Shown: one piece after another, positions 51,144-63,887 of the stretch
How the letters are laid out: the number at the start of each line of letters is the position of its first letter
How positions within the stretch are numbered: position 1 is the stretch's first letter
From: Ptiloglossa arizonensis
Taxonomy: Eukaryota; Arthropoda; Insecta; Hymenoptera; Colletidae
Length of the DNA: 64,000 nt
Direction: 5' to 3'
NCBI RefSeq assembly: GCF_051014685.1
Contig: NW_027478772.1
Location: 496,001-560,000, forward strand
The notes under the pieces: generated by a model
Told to the model about the DNA's origin: nothing
The model's input: only the letters and a program-made list of their open reading frames with translations
Database searches by the model: none
Made by a program: the position numbers and the translations under genes

Positions 51144-54100
51144 ACCAACAAAATTATCGCAAGTCTGATTCCCGAAACCAATAACTACATAGGCCTAGGG
51201 GAAAAATACACATGGAGTTGTAATCGTGCGAGTTTCTACTTTCATGTGCAACGGGAATTTCTCGCGTTCGTGAATCCGTTCGCGAGATATGGGAGTTCGA
51301 AGTTAACGAATGGTTGAGAAACCATCAAAATTTTCGCAAGTCTGATAATCGAAACCAATAACTACTATGGCCTAGGGGAAAAGTACACTCACCATTGTAA
51401 TCGGGCGAGTTTCTACTTTCAGATGCTACAGGAATTTCTCGAGTTCGTCAATCCGTTCGCGAGATATGGGAGTTTGAAGTTAAGGAATGGTTGAGAAAGC
51501 ATCAAAATTTTCGCTGGTCTGATATTCGAAAGCAATAACTGGAATGGCCTAGGGGAAAAATACACATACCGTTGTAATCGTGCGAGTTTCTACTTTCAGA
51601 CGGAACAGGAATTTCTCGAGTTCGTCAATCCGTTCGCGAGATATGGGAGTTCGAAGTTAAGGAATGGTTGAGAAACCATCAAAATTTTCGCAACCATGAT
51701 ACTCGAAACCAATATCTACTATGGCCGAGGGCAAAAATACACACACCGCTGTAATCGGGCGAGTTTCTACTTTCAGATGCAACAGGAATTTCTCGAGATC
51801 GGCAATCCGTTCGCGAGATATGGGAGTTTGAAGTTAAGGAATGGTTGAGAAACCATCAAAAATTTCGCTGGTCTGAAACTCGAAACCAATAACTGGAATG
51901 GCCTAGGGGACAAGTACACACACCATTGTAATCGGGCGAGTTTCTACTTTCAGATGCAACAGGAATTTCTCGAGATCGCCAATCCGTTCGCGAGATATGG
52001 GGGTTAGAAGTTAAGGAATGGTTGAGAAACCATCAAAATTTTCGCAAGTCTGATTCCCGAAACCAATAACTACAAAGGCCTAGGGGAAAAATACACACGC
52101 CGTTGTAATCGTGCGAGTTTCTACTTTCAGATGCAACAGGAATTTCTCGAGTTCGTCAATCCGTTCGCGAGATATGGGAGTTTGAAGTTAAGGAATGGTT
52201 GAGAAACCATCAAAAATTTCGCTGGTCTGATACTCGAAACCAATAACTGGAATGGCCTAGGGGACAAGTACACACACCATTGTAATCGGGCGAGTTTCGA
52301 CTTTCAGATGCAACAGGAATTTCTCGAGTTCGTCAAACCGTTCGCGAGATATGGGAGTTTGAAGTTAAGGAATGGTTGAGAAACCATCAAAATTTTCGCA
52401 AGTCTGATTCCCGAAACCAATAACTACAAAGGCCTAGGGGAAAAATACACATGCCGTTGTAATCGTGCGAGTTTCTACTTTCAGATGCAACAGGAATTTC
52501 TCGAGTTCGTCAATCCGTTCGCGAGATATGGGAGTTTGAAGTTAAGGAATGGTTGAGAAACCATCAAAAATTTCGCTGGTCTGATACTCGAAACCAATAA
52601 ATGGAATGGCCTAGGGGAAAAGTACACACACCACTGCAATCGGGCGTGTTTCTACTTTCAGATGGAACAGGAATTTCTCGAGATCGTCAATCCGTTCGCG
52701 AGATATGGGGGTTAGAAGTTAAGGAATGGTTGAGAAACCATCAAAATTTTCGCAAGTCTGATTCCCGAAACCAATAACTACAAAGGCCTAGGGGAAAAAT
52801 ACACATGCCGTTGTAATCGTGCGGGTTTCTACTTTCAGATGCAACACGAATTTCTCAAGTTCGTTAATCCGTTCGCGAGATATGGGTGTTCGAAGTTAAG
52901 GAATGGTTGAGAAACCATCAAAATTTTTGCAACCCCAATACTCGATACCAATAAATACTATGGCCTAGGGTAAAAATACACACACCGCTGTAATCGGGCG
53001 AGTTTCTACTTTCAGATGCAACAGGAATTTCTCGAGTTCGTCAAACCGTTCGCGAGATATGGGGGTTAGAAGTTAAGGAATGTTTGAGAAACCATCAAAA
53101 TTTTCGCAAGTCTGATTCCCGAAACCAATAACTACAAAGGCCTAGGGGAAAAATACACATGCCGTTGTAATCGTGCGAGTTTCTACTTTCAGATGCAACA
53201 GGAATTTCTCAAGTTCGTCAATCCGTTCGTGAGATATGGGAGTTTGAAGTTGTGGAATGGTTGAGAAAGCATCAAAATTTTCGCTGGTCTGATACTCGAA
53301 ACCAATAACTGGAATGGCCTAGGGGAAAAGTACACACACCACTGTAATCGGGCGTGTTTCTACTTTCAGATGCAACAGGAATTTCTCGAGATCGTCAATC
53401 CGTTCGCCAGATATGGGAGTTGGAAGTGAAGGAATGGTTAAGAAAGCATCAAAATTTTCGCTGGTCTGATATTCGAAACCAATAACTGGAATGGCCTAGG
53501 GGAAAAATACACATACCGTTGTAATCGTGCGAGTTTCTACTTTCAGATGCAACAGGAATTTCTCAAGTTCGTGAATTCGTTCGCGAGATATGGGAGTTCG
53601 ATGTTAAGGAATGGTTGAGAAACCATCAAAATTTTTGCAACCCTGATACTCGAAACCAATAAATACTATGGCCTAGGGCAAAAATACACACACCGCTGTA
53701 ATCGGGCGAGTTTCTACTTTCAGATGCAACAGGAATTTCTCGAGTTCGTCAATCCGTTCGCGAGATATGGGAGTTTGAAGTTAAGGAATGGTTGAGAAAC
53801 CATCAAAAATTTCGCTGGTCTGATACTCGAAACCAATAACTGGAATGGCCTAGGGCAAAAGTACACACACCATTGTAATCGTGCGAGTTTCTACTTTCAG
53901 ATGCAACAGGAATTTCTCGAGTTCGTCAAACCGTTCGCGAGATATGGGAGTTTGAAGTTAAGGAATGGTTGAGAAACCATCAAAATTTTCGATGGTCTGA
54001 TACTCGAAACCAATAACTGGAATGGCCTAGGGGAAAAGTACACACACCACTGCAATCGGGCGTGTTTCTACTTTCAGATGCAAGAGGAATTTCTCGAGAT

Positions 54101-55589
54101 CGTCAATCCGTTCGCGAGATATGGGAGTTTGAAATTAAGAAATGGTTGAGAAACCATCAAAGTTTTCGCAAGTCTGATTCCCGAAACCAATAACTACAAA
54201 GGCCTAGGGGAAAAATACACATGCCGTTGTAATCGTCCGAGTTTCTACTTTCAGATGCAACAGGAATTTCTCAAGTTCGTCAATCCGTTCGCGAGATATG
54301 GGAGTTTGATGTTGTGGAATGGTTTAGAAAGCATCAAAATTTTCGCTGGTCTGATACTCGAAACCAATAAGTGGAATGGCCTAGGGGAAAAGTACTCACA
54401 CCACTGTAATCGGGCGTGTCTCTACTTTCAGATGCAACAGGAAGTTCTCGAGATCGTCAATCCGTTCGCCAAATATGGGAGTTCGAGGTTAAGGAATGAT
54501 TGAGAAACCATCAAAATTTTCGCAACCATGATACTCGAAACCAATATCTACTATGGCCTAGGGCAAAAATACACACACCGCTGTAATCGGGCCAGTTTCT
54601 ACTTTCAGATGCAACAGGAATTTCTCGAGATCGTCAATCCGTTCGCGAGATATGGGGGTTAGAAGTTAAGGAATGGTTGAGAAACCATCAAAATTTTCGC
54701 AAATCTGATTCCCGTATCCAATAACTACAGAGGCCTAGGGGAAAAATACACATGCCGTTGTAATCGTCCGAGTTTCTACTTTCAGATGCAACAGGGATTT
54801 CTCAAGTTCGTCAATCCGTTCGCGAGATATGGGAGTTTGATGTTGTGGAATGGTTTAGAAAGCATCAAAATTTTCGCTGGTCTGATACTCGAAACCAATA
54901 AGTGGAATGGCCTAGGGGAAAAGTACTCACACCACTGTAATCGGGCGTGTCTCTACTTTCAGATGCAACAGGAAGTTCTCGAGATCGTCAATCCGTTCGC
55001 CAAATATGGGAGTTCGAGGTTAAGGAATGATTGAGAAACCATCAAAATTTTTGCAACCCCAATACTCGATACCAATAAATACTATGGCCTAGGGTAAAAA
55101 TACACACACCGCTGTAATCGGGCGAGTTTCTACTTTCAGATGCAACAGGAATTTCTCGAGTTCGTCAAACCGTTCGCGAGATATGGGAGTTTGAAGTTAA
55201 GGAATGGTTGAGAAACCATCAAAATTTTCGCTGGTCTGATACTCGAAACCAATAACTGGAATGGCCTAGGGGAAAAGTACACACACCACTGCAATCGGGC
55301 GTGTTTCTACTTTCAGATGCAACAGGAATTTCTCGAGATCGTCAATCCGTTCGCGAGATATGGGAGTTTGAAATTAAGGAATGTTTGAGAAACCATCAGA
55401 ATTTTCGCAAGTCTGATTCCCGAAACCAATAACTACAAAGGCCTAGGGGAAAAATACACATGCCGTTGTAATCGTGCGAGTTTCTACTTTCAGATGCAAC
55501 AGGAATTTCTCAAGTTCGTCAATCCGTTCGTGAGATATGGGAGGTTGAAGTTGTGGAATGGTTGAGAAAGCATCAAAATTTTCGCTGGT
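51144..55589 (+). repeat. Mixed segment feeding the next eight-monomer repeat
   Basis: There is no gene. Monomers with GGGGTTAGAAG, GGGGACAAGTAC, TTTTTGCAACCCCAATAC and TTCTCAAGTTCG appear here. The CAACCCC monomer at 52929 recurs at 55053 (12 monomers), 56115 (6 more) and 57531 (8 more). A stretch from about 53637 (GCAACCCTG with AATAAATACTATGG and GGGCAAAAGTAC) recurs at 58416, 27 monomers on. Single-monomer types are therefore reused at several spacings before one arrangement was fixed as the unit at 55.6 kb. Confidence 0.8.
54225..54518 (+). repeat. Dispersed 294 bp block, copy 1 (others at 54756-55049 and 60597-60890)
   Basis: CGTCCGAGTTTC, TTTGATGTTGTGG, GGTTTAGAAAGC, AATAAGTGG, AAGTACTCACACC, GTGTCTCTAC, GGAAGTTCTCG, GCCAAATATGG and GGAATGATTGAG occur together in three places, 531 bp (3 monomers) and 6,372 bp (36 monomers) apart. 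The block holds an 82-codon plus-strand frame in all three copies; its recurrence reflects block duplication. The GGAAGTTCTCG half is found once more near 63.81 kb. Confidence 0.87.
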
Positions 55590-58421
55590 CTGATACTCGA
55601 AACCAATAAATACTATGGCCTAGGGCAAAAATACACACACCGCTGTAATCGGGCGAGTTTCGACTTTCAGATGCAACAGGAATTTCTCGAGTTCGTCAAA
55701 CCGTTCGCGAGATATGGGAGTTTGAAGTTAAGGAATGGTTGAGAAACCATCAAAATTTTCGCTGGTCTGATACTCGAAACCAATAAATGGAATGGCCTAG
55801 GGGAAAAGTACACACACCACTGCAATCGGGCGTGTTTCTACTTTCAGATGGAACAGGAATTTCTCGAGATCGTCAATCCGTTCGCGAGATATGGGGGTTA
55901 GAAGTTAAGGAATGGTTGAGAAACCATCAAAATTTTCGCAAGTCTGATTCCCGAAACCAATAACTACAAAGGCCTAGGGGAAAAATACACATGCCGTTGT
56001 AATCGTGCGGGTTTCTACTTTCAGATGCAACAGGAATTTCTCAAGTTCGTTAATCCGTTCGCGAGATATGGGTGTTAGAAGTTAAGGAATGGTTGAGAAA
56101 CCATCAAAATTTTTGCAACCCCAATACTCGATACCAATAAATACTATGGCCTAGGGTAAAAATACACACACCGCTGTAATCGGGCGAGTTTCTACTTTCA
56201 GATGCAACAGGAATTTCTCGAGTTCGTCAAACCGTTCGCGAGATATGGGAGTTTGAAGTTAAGGAATGGTTGAGAAACCATCAAAATTTTCGCTGGTCTG
56301 ATACTCGAAACCAATAACTGGAATGGCCTAGGGGAAAAGTACACACACCACTGCAATCGGGCGTGTTTCTACTTTCAGATGCAACAGGAATTTCTCGAGA
56401 TAGTCAATCCGTTCGCGAGATATGGGAGTTTGAAATTAAGGAATGTTTGAGAAACCATCAAAATTTTCGCAAGTCTGATTCCCGAAACCAATAACTACAA
56501 AGGCCTAGGGGAAAAATACACATGCCGTTGTAATCGTGCGAGTTTCTACTTTCAGATGCAACAGGAATTTCTCAAGTTCGTCAATCCGTTCGTGAGATAT
56601 GGGAGTTTGAAGTTGTGGAATGGTTGAGAAAGCATCAAAATTTTCGCTGGTCTGATACTCGAAACCAATAACTGGAATGGCCTAGGGGAAAAGTACACAC
56701 ACCACTGTAATCGGGCGTGTTTCTACTTTCAGATGCAACAGGAATTTCTCGAGATCGTCAATCCGTTCGCCAGATATGGGAGTTGGAAGTGAAGGAATGG
56801 TTGAGAAAGCATCAAAATTTTCGCTGGTCTGATATTCGAAACCAGTAACTGGAATGGCCTAGGGGAAAAATACACATACCGTTGTAATCGTGCGAGTTTC
56901 TACTTTCAGATGCAACAGGAATTTCTCAAGTTCGTGAATTCGTTCGCGAGATATGGGAGTTCGATGTTAAGGAATGGTTGAGAAACCATCAAAATTTTTG
57001 CAACCCTGATACTCGAAACCAATAAATACTATGGCCTAGGGCAAAAATACACACACCGCTGTAATCGGGCGAGTTTCGACTTTCAGATGCAACAGGAATT
57101 TCTCGAGTTCGTCAAACCGTTCGCGAGATATGGGAGTTTGAAGTTAAGGAATGGTTGAGAAACCATCAAAATTTTCGCTGGTCTGATACTCGAAACCAAT
57201 AAATGGAATGGCCTAGGGGAAAAGTACACACACCACTGCAATCGGGCGTGTTTCTACTTTCAGATGGAACAGGAATTTCTCGAGATCGTCAATCCGTTCG
57301 CGAGATATGGGGGTTAGAAGTTAAGGAATGGTTGAGAAACCATCAAAATTTTCGCAAGTCTGATTCCCGAAACCAATAACTACAAAGGCCTAGGGGAAAA
57401 ATACACATGCCGTTGTAATCGTGCGGGTTTCTACTTTCAGATGCAACAGGAATTTCTCAAGTTCGTTAATCCGTTCGCGAGATATGGGTGTTAGAAGTTA
57501 AGGAATGGTTGAGAAACCATCAAAATTTTTGCAACCCCAATACTCGATACCAATAAATACTATGGCCTAGGGTAAAAATACACACACCGCTGTAATCGGG
57601 CGAGTTTCTACTTTCAGATGCAACAGGAATTTCTCGAGTTCGTCAAACCGTTCGCGAGATATGGGAGTTTGAAGTTAAGGAATGGTTGAGAAACCATCAA
57701 AATTTTCGCTGGTCTGATACTCGAAACCAATAACTGGAATGGCCTAGGGGAAAAGTACACACACCACTGCAATCGGGCGTGTTTCTACTTTCAGATGCAA
57801 CAGGAATTTCTCGAGATAGTCAATCCGTTCGCGAGATATGGGAGTTTGAAATTAAGGAATGTTTGAGAAACCATCAAAATTTTCGCAAGTCTGATTCCCG
57901 AAACCAATAACTACAAAGGCCTAGGGGAAAAATACACATGCCGTTGTAATCGTGCGAGTTTCTACTTTCAGATGCAACAGGAATTTCTCAAGTTCGTCAA
58001 TCCGTTCGTGAGATATGGGAGTTTGAAGTTGTGGAATGGTTGAGAAAGCATCAAAATTTTCGCTGGTCTGATACTCGAAACCAATAACTGGAATGGCCTA
58101 GGGGAAAAGTACACACACCACTGTAATCGGGCGTGTTTCTACTTTCAGATGCAACAGGAATTTCTCGAGATCGTCAATCCGTTCGCCAGATATGGGAGTT
58201 GGAAGTGAAGGAATGGTTGAGAAAGCATCAAAATTTTCGCTGGTCTGATATTCGAAACCAATAACTGGAATGGCCTAGGGGAAAAATACACATACCGTTG
58301 TAATCGTGCGAGTTTCTACGTTCAGATGCAACAGGAATTTCTCAAGTTCGTGAATTCGTTCGCGAGATATGGGAGTTCGATGTTAAGGAATGGTTGAGAA
58401 ACCATCAAAATTTTTGCAACC
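55590..58421 (+). repeat. Eight-monomer higher-order repeat, two copies (2 x 1,416 bp)
   Basis: CAACCCC lies at 56115 and 57531, and GCAACCCTGATAC at 57000 and 58416, each 1,416 bp apart. Copy 1 is about 55590-57005 and copy 2 about 57006-58421. Both share TTTCGACTTTC, AATAAATGG, AGATGGAACAGG, GGGGTTAGAAG, GTGCGGGTTTC, TTCGTTAATCC, GGGTGTTAG, GAGATAGTCAATCC, GTTGTGGAATGG and GATATTCG. Differences are rare (AACCAGTAACTGG versus AACCAATAACTGG; CTACTTTC versus CTACGTTC). The monomer types differ from those in the 48.3 kb unit although the period is the same. Confidence 0.92.
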
Positions 58422-61400
58422 CTGATACTCGAAACCAATAAATACTATGGCCTAGGGCAAAAATACACACACCGCTGTAATCGGGCGAGTTTCTACTTTC
58501 AGATGCAACAGGAATTTCTCGAGTTCGTCAATCCGTTCGCGAGATATGGGAGTTTGAAGTTAAGGAATGGTTGATAAACCATCAAAAATTTCGCTGGTCT
58601 GATACTCGAAACCAATAACTGGAATGGCCTAGGGCAAAAGTACACACACCATTGTAATCGTGCGAGTTTCTACTTTCAGATGCAACAGGAATTTCTCGAG
58701 TTCGTCAAACCGTTCGCGAGATATGGGAGTTTGAAGTTAAGGAATGGTTGAGAAACCATCAAAATTTTCGATGGTCTGATACTCGAAACCAATAACTGGA
58801 ATGGCCTAGGGGAAAAGTACACACACCACTGCAATCGGGCGTGTTTCTACTTTCAGATGCAAGAGGAATTTCTCGAGATCGTCAATCCGTTCGCCAAATA
58901 TGGGAGTTCGAGGTTAAGGAATGATTGAGAAACCATCAAAATTTTCGCAACCATGATACTCGTAACCAATATCTACTATAGCCTAGGGCAAAAATACACA
59001 CACCGCTGTAATCGGGCGAGTTTCTACTTTCAGATGCAACAGGAATTTCTCGGGATCGTCAATCCGTTCGCGAGATATGGGAGTTTGAAGTTAAGGAATG
59101 GTTGAGAAAGCATCAAAATTTTCGCTGGTCTGATATTCGGAACCAATAACTGGAATGGCCTAGGGGAAAAATACACCTACCGTTGTAATCGTGCGAGTTT
59201 CTACTTTCAGATGGAACAGGAATTTCTCGAGTTCGTCAATCCGTTCGCGAGATATGGGAGTTCGAAGTTAAGGAATGGTTGAGAAACCATCAAAATTTTC
59301 GCATCCATGATACCCAAAACCAATATCTACTATGGCCTAGGGCAAAAATACACACACCGCTGTATTCGGGCGAGTTTCTACATTCAGATGCAACAGGAAT
59401 TTCTCGAGTTCGTCAATCCGTTCGCGAGATATGGGAGTTTGAAGTTGTGGAATGGTTGAGAAACCATCAAAATTTTCGCCAGTCTGATAATCGAAACCAA
59501 TAACTACTATGGCCTAGGGGAAAAGTACACTCACCATTGTAATCGGGCGAGTTTCTACTTTCAGATGCTACAGGAATTTCTCGAGTTCGTCAATCCTTTC
59601 GCGAGATATGGGAGTTTGAAGTTAAGGAATGGTTGAGAAAGCATCAAAATTTTCGCTGGTCTGATATTCGAAACCAATAACTACTATGGCCTAGGGCAAA
59701 AATACACACACCGCTGTAATCGGGCCAGTTTCTACTTTCAGATGCAACAGGAATTTCTCGAGATCGTCAATCCGTTCGCGAGATATGGGGGTTAGAAGTT
59801 AAGGAATGGTTGAGAAAACATCAAAATTTTCGCAAGTCTGATTCCCGAAACCAATAACTACAAAGGCCAAGGGGAAAAATACACATGCCGTTGTAATCGT
59901 GCGAGTTTCTACTTTCAGATGCAACAGGAATTTCTCGAGTTCGTCAATCCGTTCGAGAGATATGGGAGTTCGAAGTTAAGGAATGGTTGAGAAACCATCA
60001 AAATTTTTGCAACCCTGATACTCGAAACCAATAAATACTATGGCCTAGGGAAAAAATACACACACCGCTGTAATCGGGCGAGTTTCTACTTTCAGATGCA
60101 ACAGGAATTTCTCGAGTTCGTCAATCCGTTCGCGAGATATGGGAGTTTGAAATTAAGGAATGGTTGAGAAACCATCAAAAATTTCGCTGGTCTGATACTC
60201 GAAACCAATAACTGGAATGGCCTAGGGGAAGAGTACACACACCATTGTAATCGGGCGAGTTTCTACTTTCCGATGCAACAGGAATTTCTCGAGTTCGTCA
60301 AACCGTTCGCGAGATATGGGAGTTTGAAGTTATGGAATGGTTGAGAAACCATCAAAATTTTCGATGGTCTGATACTCGAAACCAATAACTGGAATGGCCT
60401 AGGGGAAAAGTACACACACCACTGCAATCGGGCGTGTTTCTACTTTCAGATGCAAGAGGAATTTCTCGAGATCGTCAATCCGTTCGCGAGATATGGGAGT
60501 TTGAAATTAAGAAATGGTTGAGAAACCATCAAAGTTTTCGCAAGTCTGATTCCCGAAACCAATAACTACAAAGGCCTAGGGGAAAAATACACATGCCGTT
60601 GTAATCGTCCGAGTTTCTACTTTCAGATGCAACAGGAATTTCTCAAGTTCGTCAATCCGTTCGCGAGATATGGGAGTTTGATGTTGTGGAATGGTTTAGA
60701 AAGCATCAAAATTTTCGCTGGTCTGATACTCGAAACCAATAAGTGGAATGGCCTAGGGGAAAAGTACTCACACCACTGTAATCGGGCGTGTCTCTACTTT
60801 CAGATGCAACAGGAAGTTCTCGAGATCGTCAATCCGTTCGCCAAATATGGGAGTTCGAGGTTAAGGAATGATTGAGAAACCATCAAAATTTTCGCAACCA
60901 TGATACTCGAAACCAATATCTACTATGGCCTAGGGCAAAAATACACACACCGCTGTAATCGGGCGAGTTTCTACTTTCAGATGCAACAGGAATTTCTCGG
61001 GATCGTCAATCCGTTCGCGAGATATGGGAGTTTGAAGTTAAGGAATGGTTGAGAAAGCATCAAAATTTTCGCTGGTCTGATATTCGAAACCAATAACTGG
61101 AATGGCCTAGGGGAAAAATACACACACCATTGTAATCGGGCGAGTTTCTACTTTCAGATGCAACAGGAATTTCTCGAGTTCGTCAATCCGTTCGCGAGAT
61201 ATGGGAGTTCGAAGTTAAGGAATGGTTGAGAAACCATCAAAATTTTCGCAACCATGATACTCGAAACCAATATCTACTATGGCCTAGGGCAAAAATACAC
61301 AGACCGCTGTAATCAGGCGAGTTTCTACTTTCAGATGCAACAGGAATTTCTCGAGATCGTCAATCCGTTCGCGAGATATGGGAGCTTGAAATTAAGGAAT

Positions 61401-61586
61401 GGTTGAGAAACCATCAGAATATTCGCAACCCTGATACTCGAAACCAATAACTACTATGGCCTAGGGCAAAAGTACACTTACCGCTGTATTCGGGCGAGTT
61501 TCTACTTTCAGATGCAACAGGAATTTCTCGAGTTCGTCAATCCGTTCGCCAGATGTGGGAGTTAGAAGTGAAGGAATGGTTGAGAA
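58422..61586 (+). repeat. Mixed segment with long-range copies of 53.6-54.6 kb
   Basis: There is no gene. 58422-58880 follows 53643-54100. From about 60455, the series GCAAGAGGAATTTC, TTAAGAAATGG, CATCAAAGTTTTCGC, CGTCCGAG and GTTGTGGAATGG follows 54083 onward at 6,372 bp (36 monomers). From 61250 the first two monomers of module X reappear (CAGACCGCTG, CAGAATATTCG). The 74-codon frame at 59279-59503 is incidental. Confidence 0.8.
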
Positions 61587-63810
61587 ACCAACAAAATTTT
61601 CGCAAGTCTGATTCCCGAAACCAATAACTACATAGGCCTAGGGGAAAAATACACATGCAGTTGTAATCGTGCGAGTTTCTACTTTCAGGTGCAACAGGAA
61701 TTTCTCGCGTTCGTGAATCCGTTCGCGAGATATGGGAGTTCGAAGTTAACGAATGGTTGAGAAACCATCAAAATTTTCGCAAGTCTGATAATCGAAACCA
61801 ATAACTACTATGGCCTAGGGGAAAAGTACACTCACCATTGTAATCGGGCGAGTTTCTACTTTCAGATGCAACAGGAATTTCTCGAGTTCGTCAAACCGTT
61901 CGCGAGATATGGGAGTTTGAAGTTAAGGAATGTTTGAGAAACCATCAAAATTTTCGCTGGTCTGATACTCGAAACCAATAACTGGAATGGCCTAGGGGAA
62001 AAGTACACACACCACTGCAATCGGGCGTGTTTCTACTTTCAGATGCAACAGGAATTTCTCGAGATCGTCAATCCGTTCGCGCGATATGGGAGTTAGAACT
62101 TAAAGAATGGTTGAGAAACCATCAAAATTTTCGCAAGTCTGATTCCCGAAACCAATAACTACAAAGGCCTAGGGGAAAAATACACATGCCGTTGTAATCG
62201 TGCGAGTTTCTACTTTCAGATGGAACAGGAATTTCTCGAGTTCGTCAATCCGTTCGCGAGATATGGGAGTTTGAAGTTAAGGAATGGTTGAGAAAGCATC
62301 AAAATTTTCGCAGGTCTGATACCCGAAACCAATAACTGGAATGGCCTAGGGGAAAAGAACAAATACCGTTGTAATCGGGCGAGTTTCTACTTTCAGATGA
62401 AACAGGAATTTCTCGTGTTCGTCAATCCGTTCGCGAGATATGGGAGTTTGAAGTTAAGTAATGGTTGAGAAACCATCAAAAATTTCGCTGGTCTGATACT
62501 CGAAACCGATAACTGGAATGGCCTAGGGGAAAAGAACACACACCATTGTAATCGGGCGAGTTTCTACTTTCAGATGCAACAGGAATTTCTCGAGTTCGTC
62601 AAACCGTTCGCGAGATATGGGAGTTTGAAGTTAAGGAATGGTTGAGAAACCATCAAAATTTTCGCTGGTCTGATACTCGAAACCAATAACTGGAATGGCC
62701 TAGGGGAAAAGTACACACACCACTGCAATCTGGCGTGTTTCTACTTTCAGATGCAACAGGAATTTCTCGAGATCGTCAATCCGTTCGCGAGATATGGGAG
62801 TTCGAAGTTAAGGAATGATTGAGAAACCATCAAAATTTTCGCAACCCTGATACTCGAAACCAATAAATACTATGGCCTAGGGGAAAAGTACACTCACCAT
62901 TGTAATCGGACGAGTTTCTACTTTCAGATGCAACAGGAATTTCTCGAGTTCGTCAATCCGTTCGCCAGATGTGGGAGTTAGAAGTGAAGGAATGGTTGAG
63001 AAACCAACAAAATTTTCGCAAGTCTGATTCCCGAAACCAATAACTACATAGGCCTAGGGGAAAAATACACATGCAGTTGTAATCGTGCGAGTTTCTACTT
63101 TCAGGTGCAACAGGAATTTCTCGCGTTCGTGAATCCGTTCGCGAGATATGGGAGTTCGAAGTTAACGAATGGTTGAGAAACCATCAAAATTTTCGCAAGT
63201 CTGATAATCGAAACCAATAACTACTATGGCCTAGGGGAAAAGTACACTCACCATTGTAATCGGGCGAGTTTCTACTTTCAGATGCAACAGGAATTTCTCG
63301 AGTTCGTCAAACCGTTCGCGAGATATGGGAGTTTGAAGTTAAGGAATGTTTGAGAAACCATCAAAATTTTCGCTGGTCTGATACTCGAAACCAATAACTG
63401 GAATGGCCTAGGGGAAAAGTACACACACCACTGCAATCGGGCGTGTTTCTACTTTCAGATGCAACAGGAATTTCTCGAGATCGTCAATCCGTTCGCGCGA
63501 TATGGGAGTTAGAACTTAAAGAATGGTTGAGAAACCATCAAAATTTTCGCAAGTCTGATTCCCGAAACCAATAACTACAAAGGCCTAGGGGAAAAATACA
63601 CATGCCGTTGTAATCGTGCGAGTTTCTACTTTCAGATGGAACAGGAATTTCTCGAGTTCGTCAATCCGTTCGCGAGATATGGTAGTTTGAAGTTAAGGAA
63701 TGGTTGAGAAAGCATCAAAATTTTCGCAGGTCTGATACCCGAAACCAATAACTGGAATGGCCTAGGGGAAAAGAACAAATACCGTTGTAATCGGGCGAGT
63801 TTCTACTTTC
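61587..63810 (+). repeat. Eight-monomer higher-order repeat, one full and one partial copy
   Basis: ACCAACAAAATTTTCGC occurs at 61587 and 63003, and AAAAGAACAAATACC near 62364 and 63780, both 1,416 bp apart. The monomer types are those of the 48.3-51.1 kb unit, but here a GATAATCG / CACTCACCATTG monomer follows the CAGGTGC monomer, and the CAACCATG / TAATCAGG pair is replaced by one AACCCTG with AATAAATACTATGG monomer. This is the same unit length with a changed composition. At about 63810 the second copy switches to the GGAAGTTCTCG type and is lost. Confidence 0.88.
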
Positions 63811-63887
63811 AGATGCAACAGGAAGTTCTCGAGATCGTCAATCCGTTCGCCAAATATGGGAGTTCGAGGTTAAGGAATGATTGAGAA

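Noticed and set aside
54255..55034. Two copies of an 82-codon frame, with a third at 60627-60875, suggesting a small gene family
   Set aside because: The three copies belong to a 294 bp satellite block duplicated 3 and 36 monomers apart. Identity extends beyond the frame and reflects block copying, not selection on a protein.
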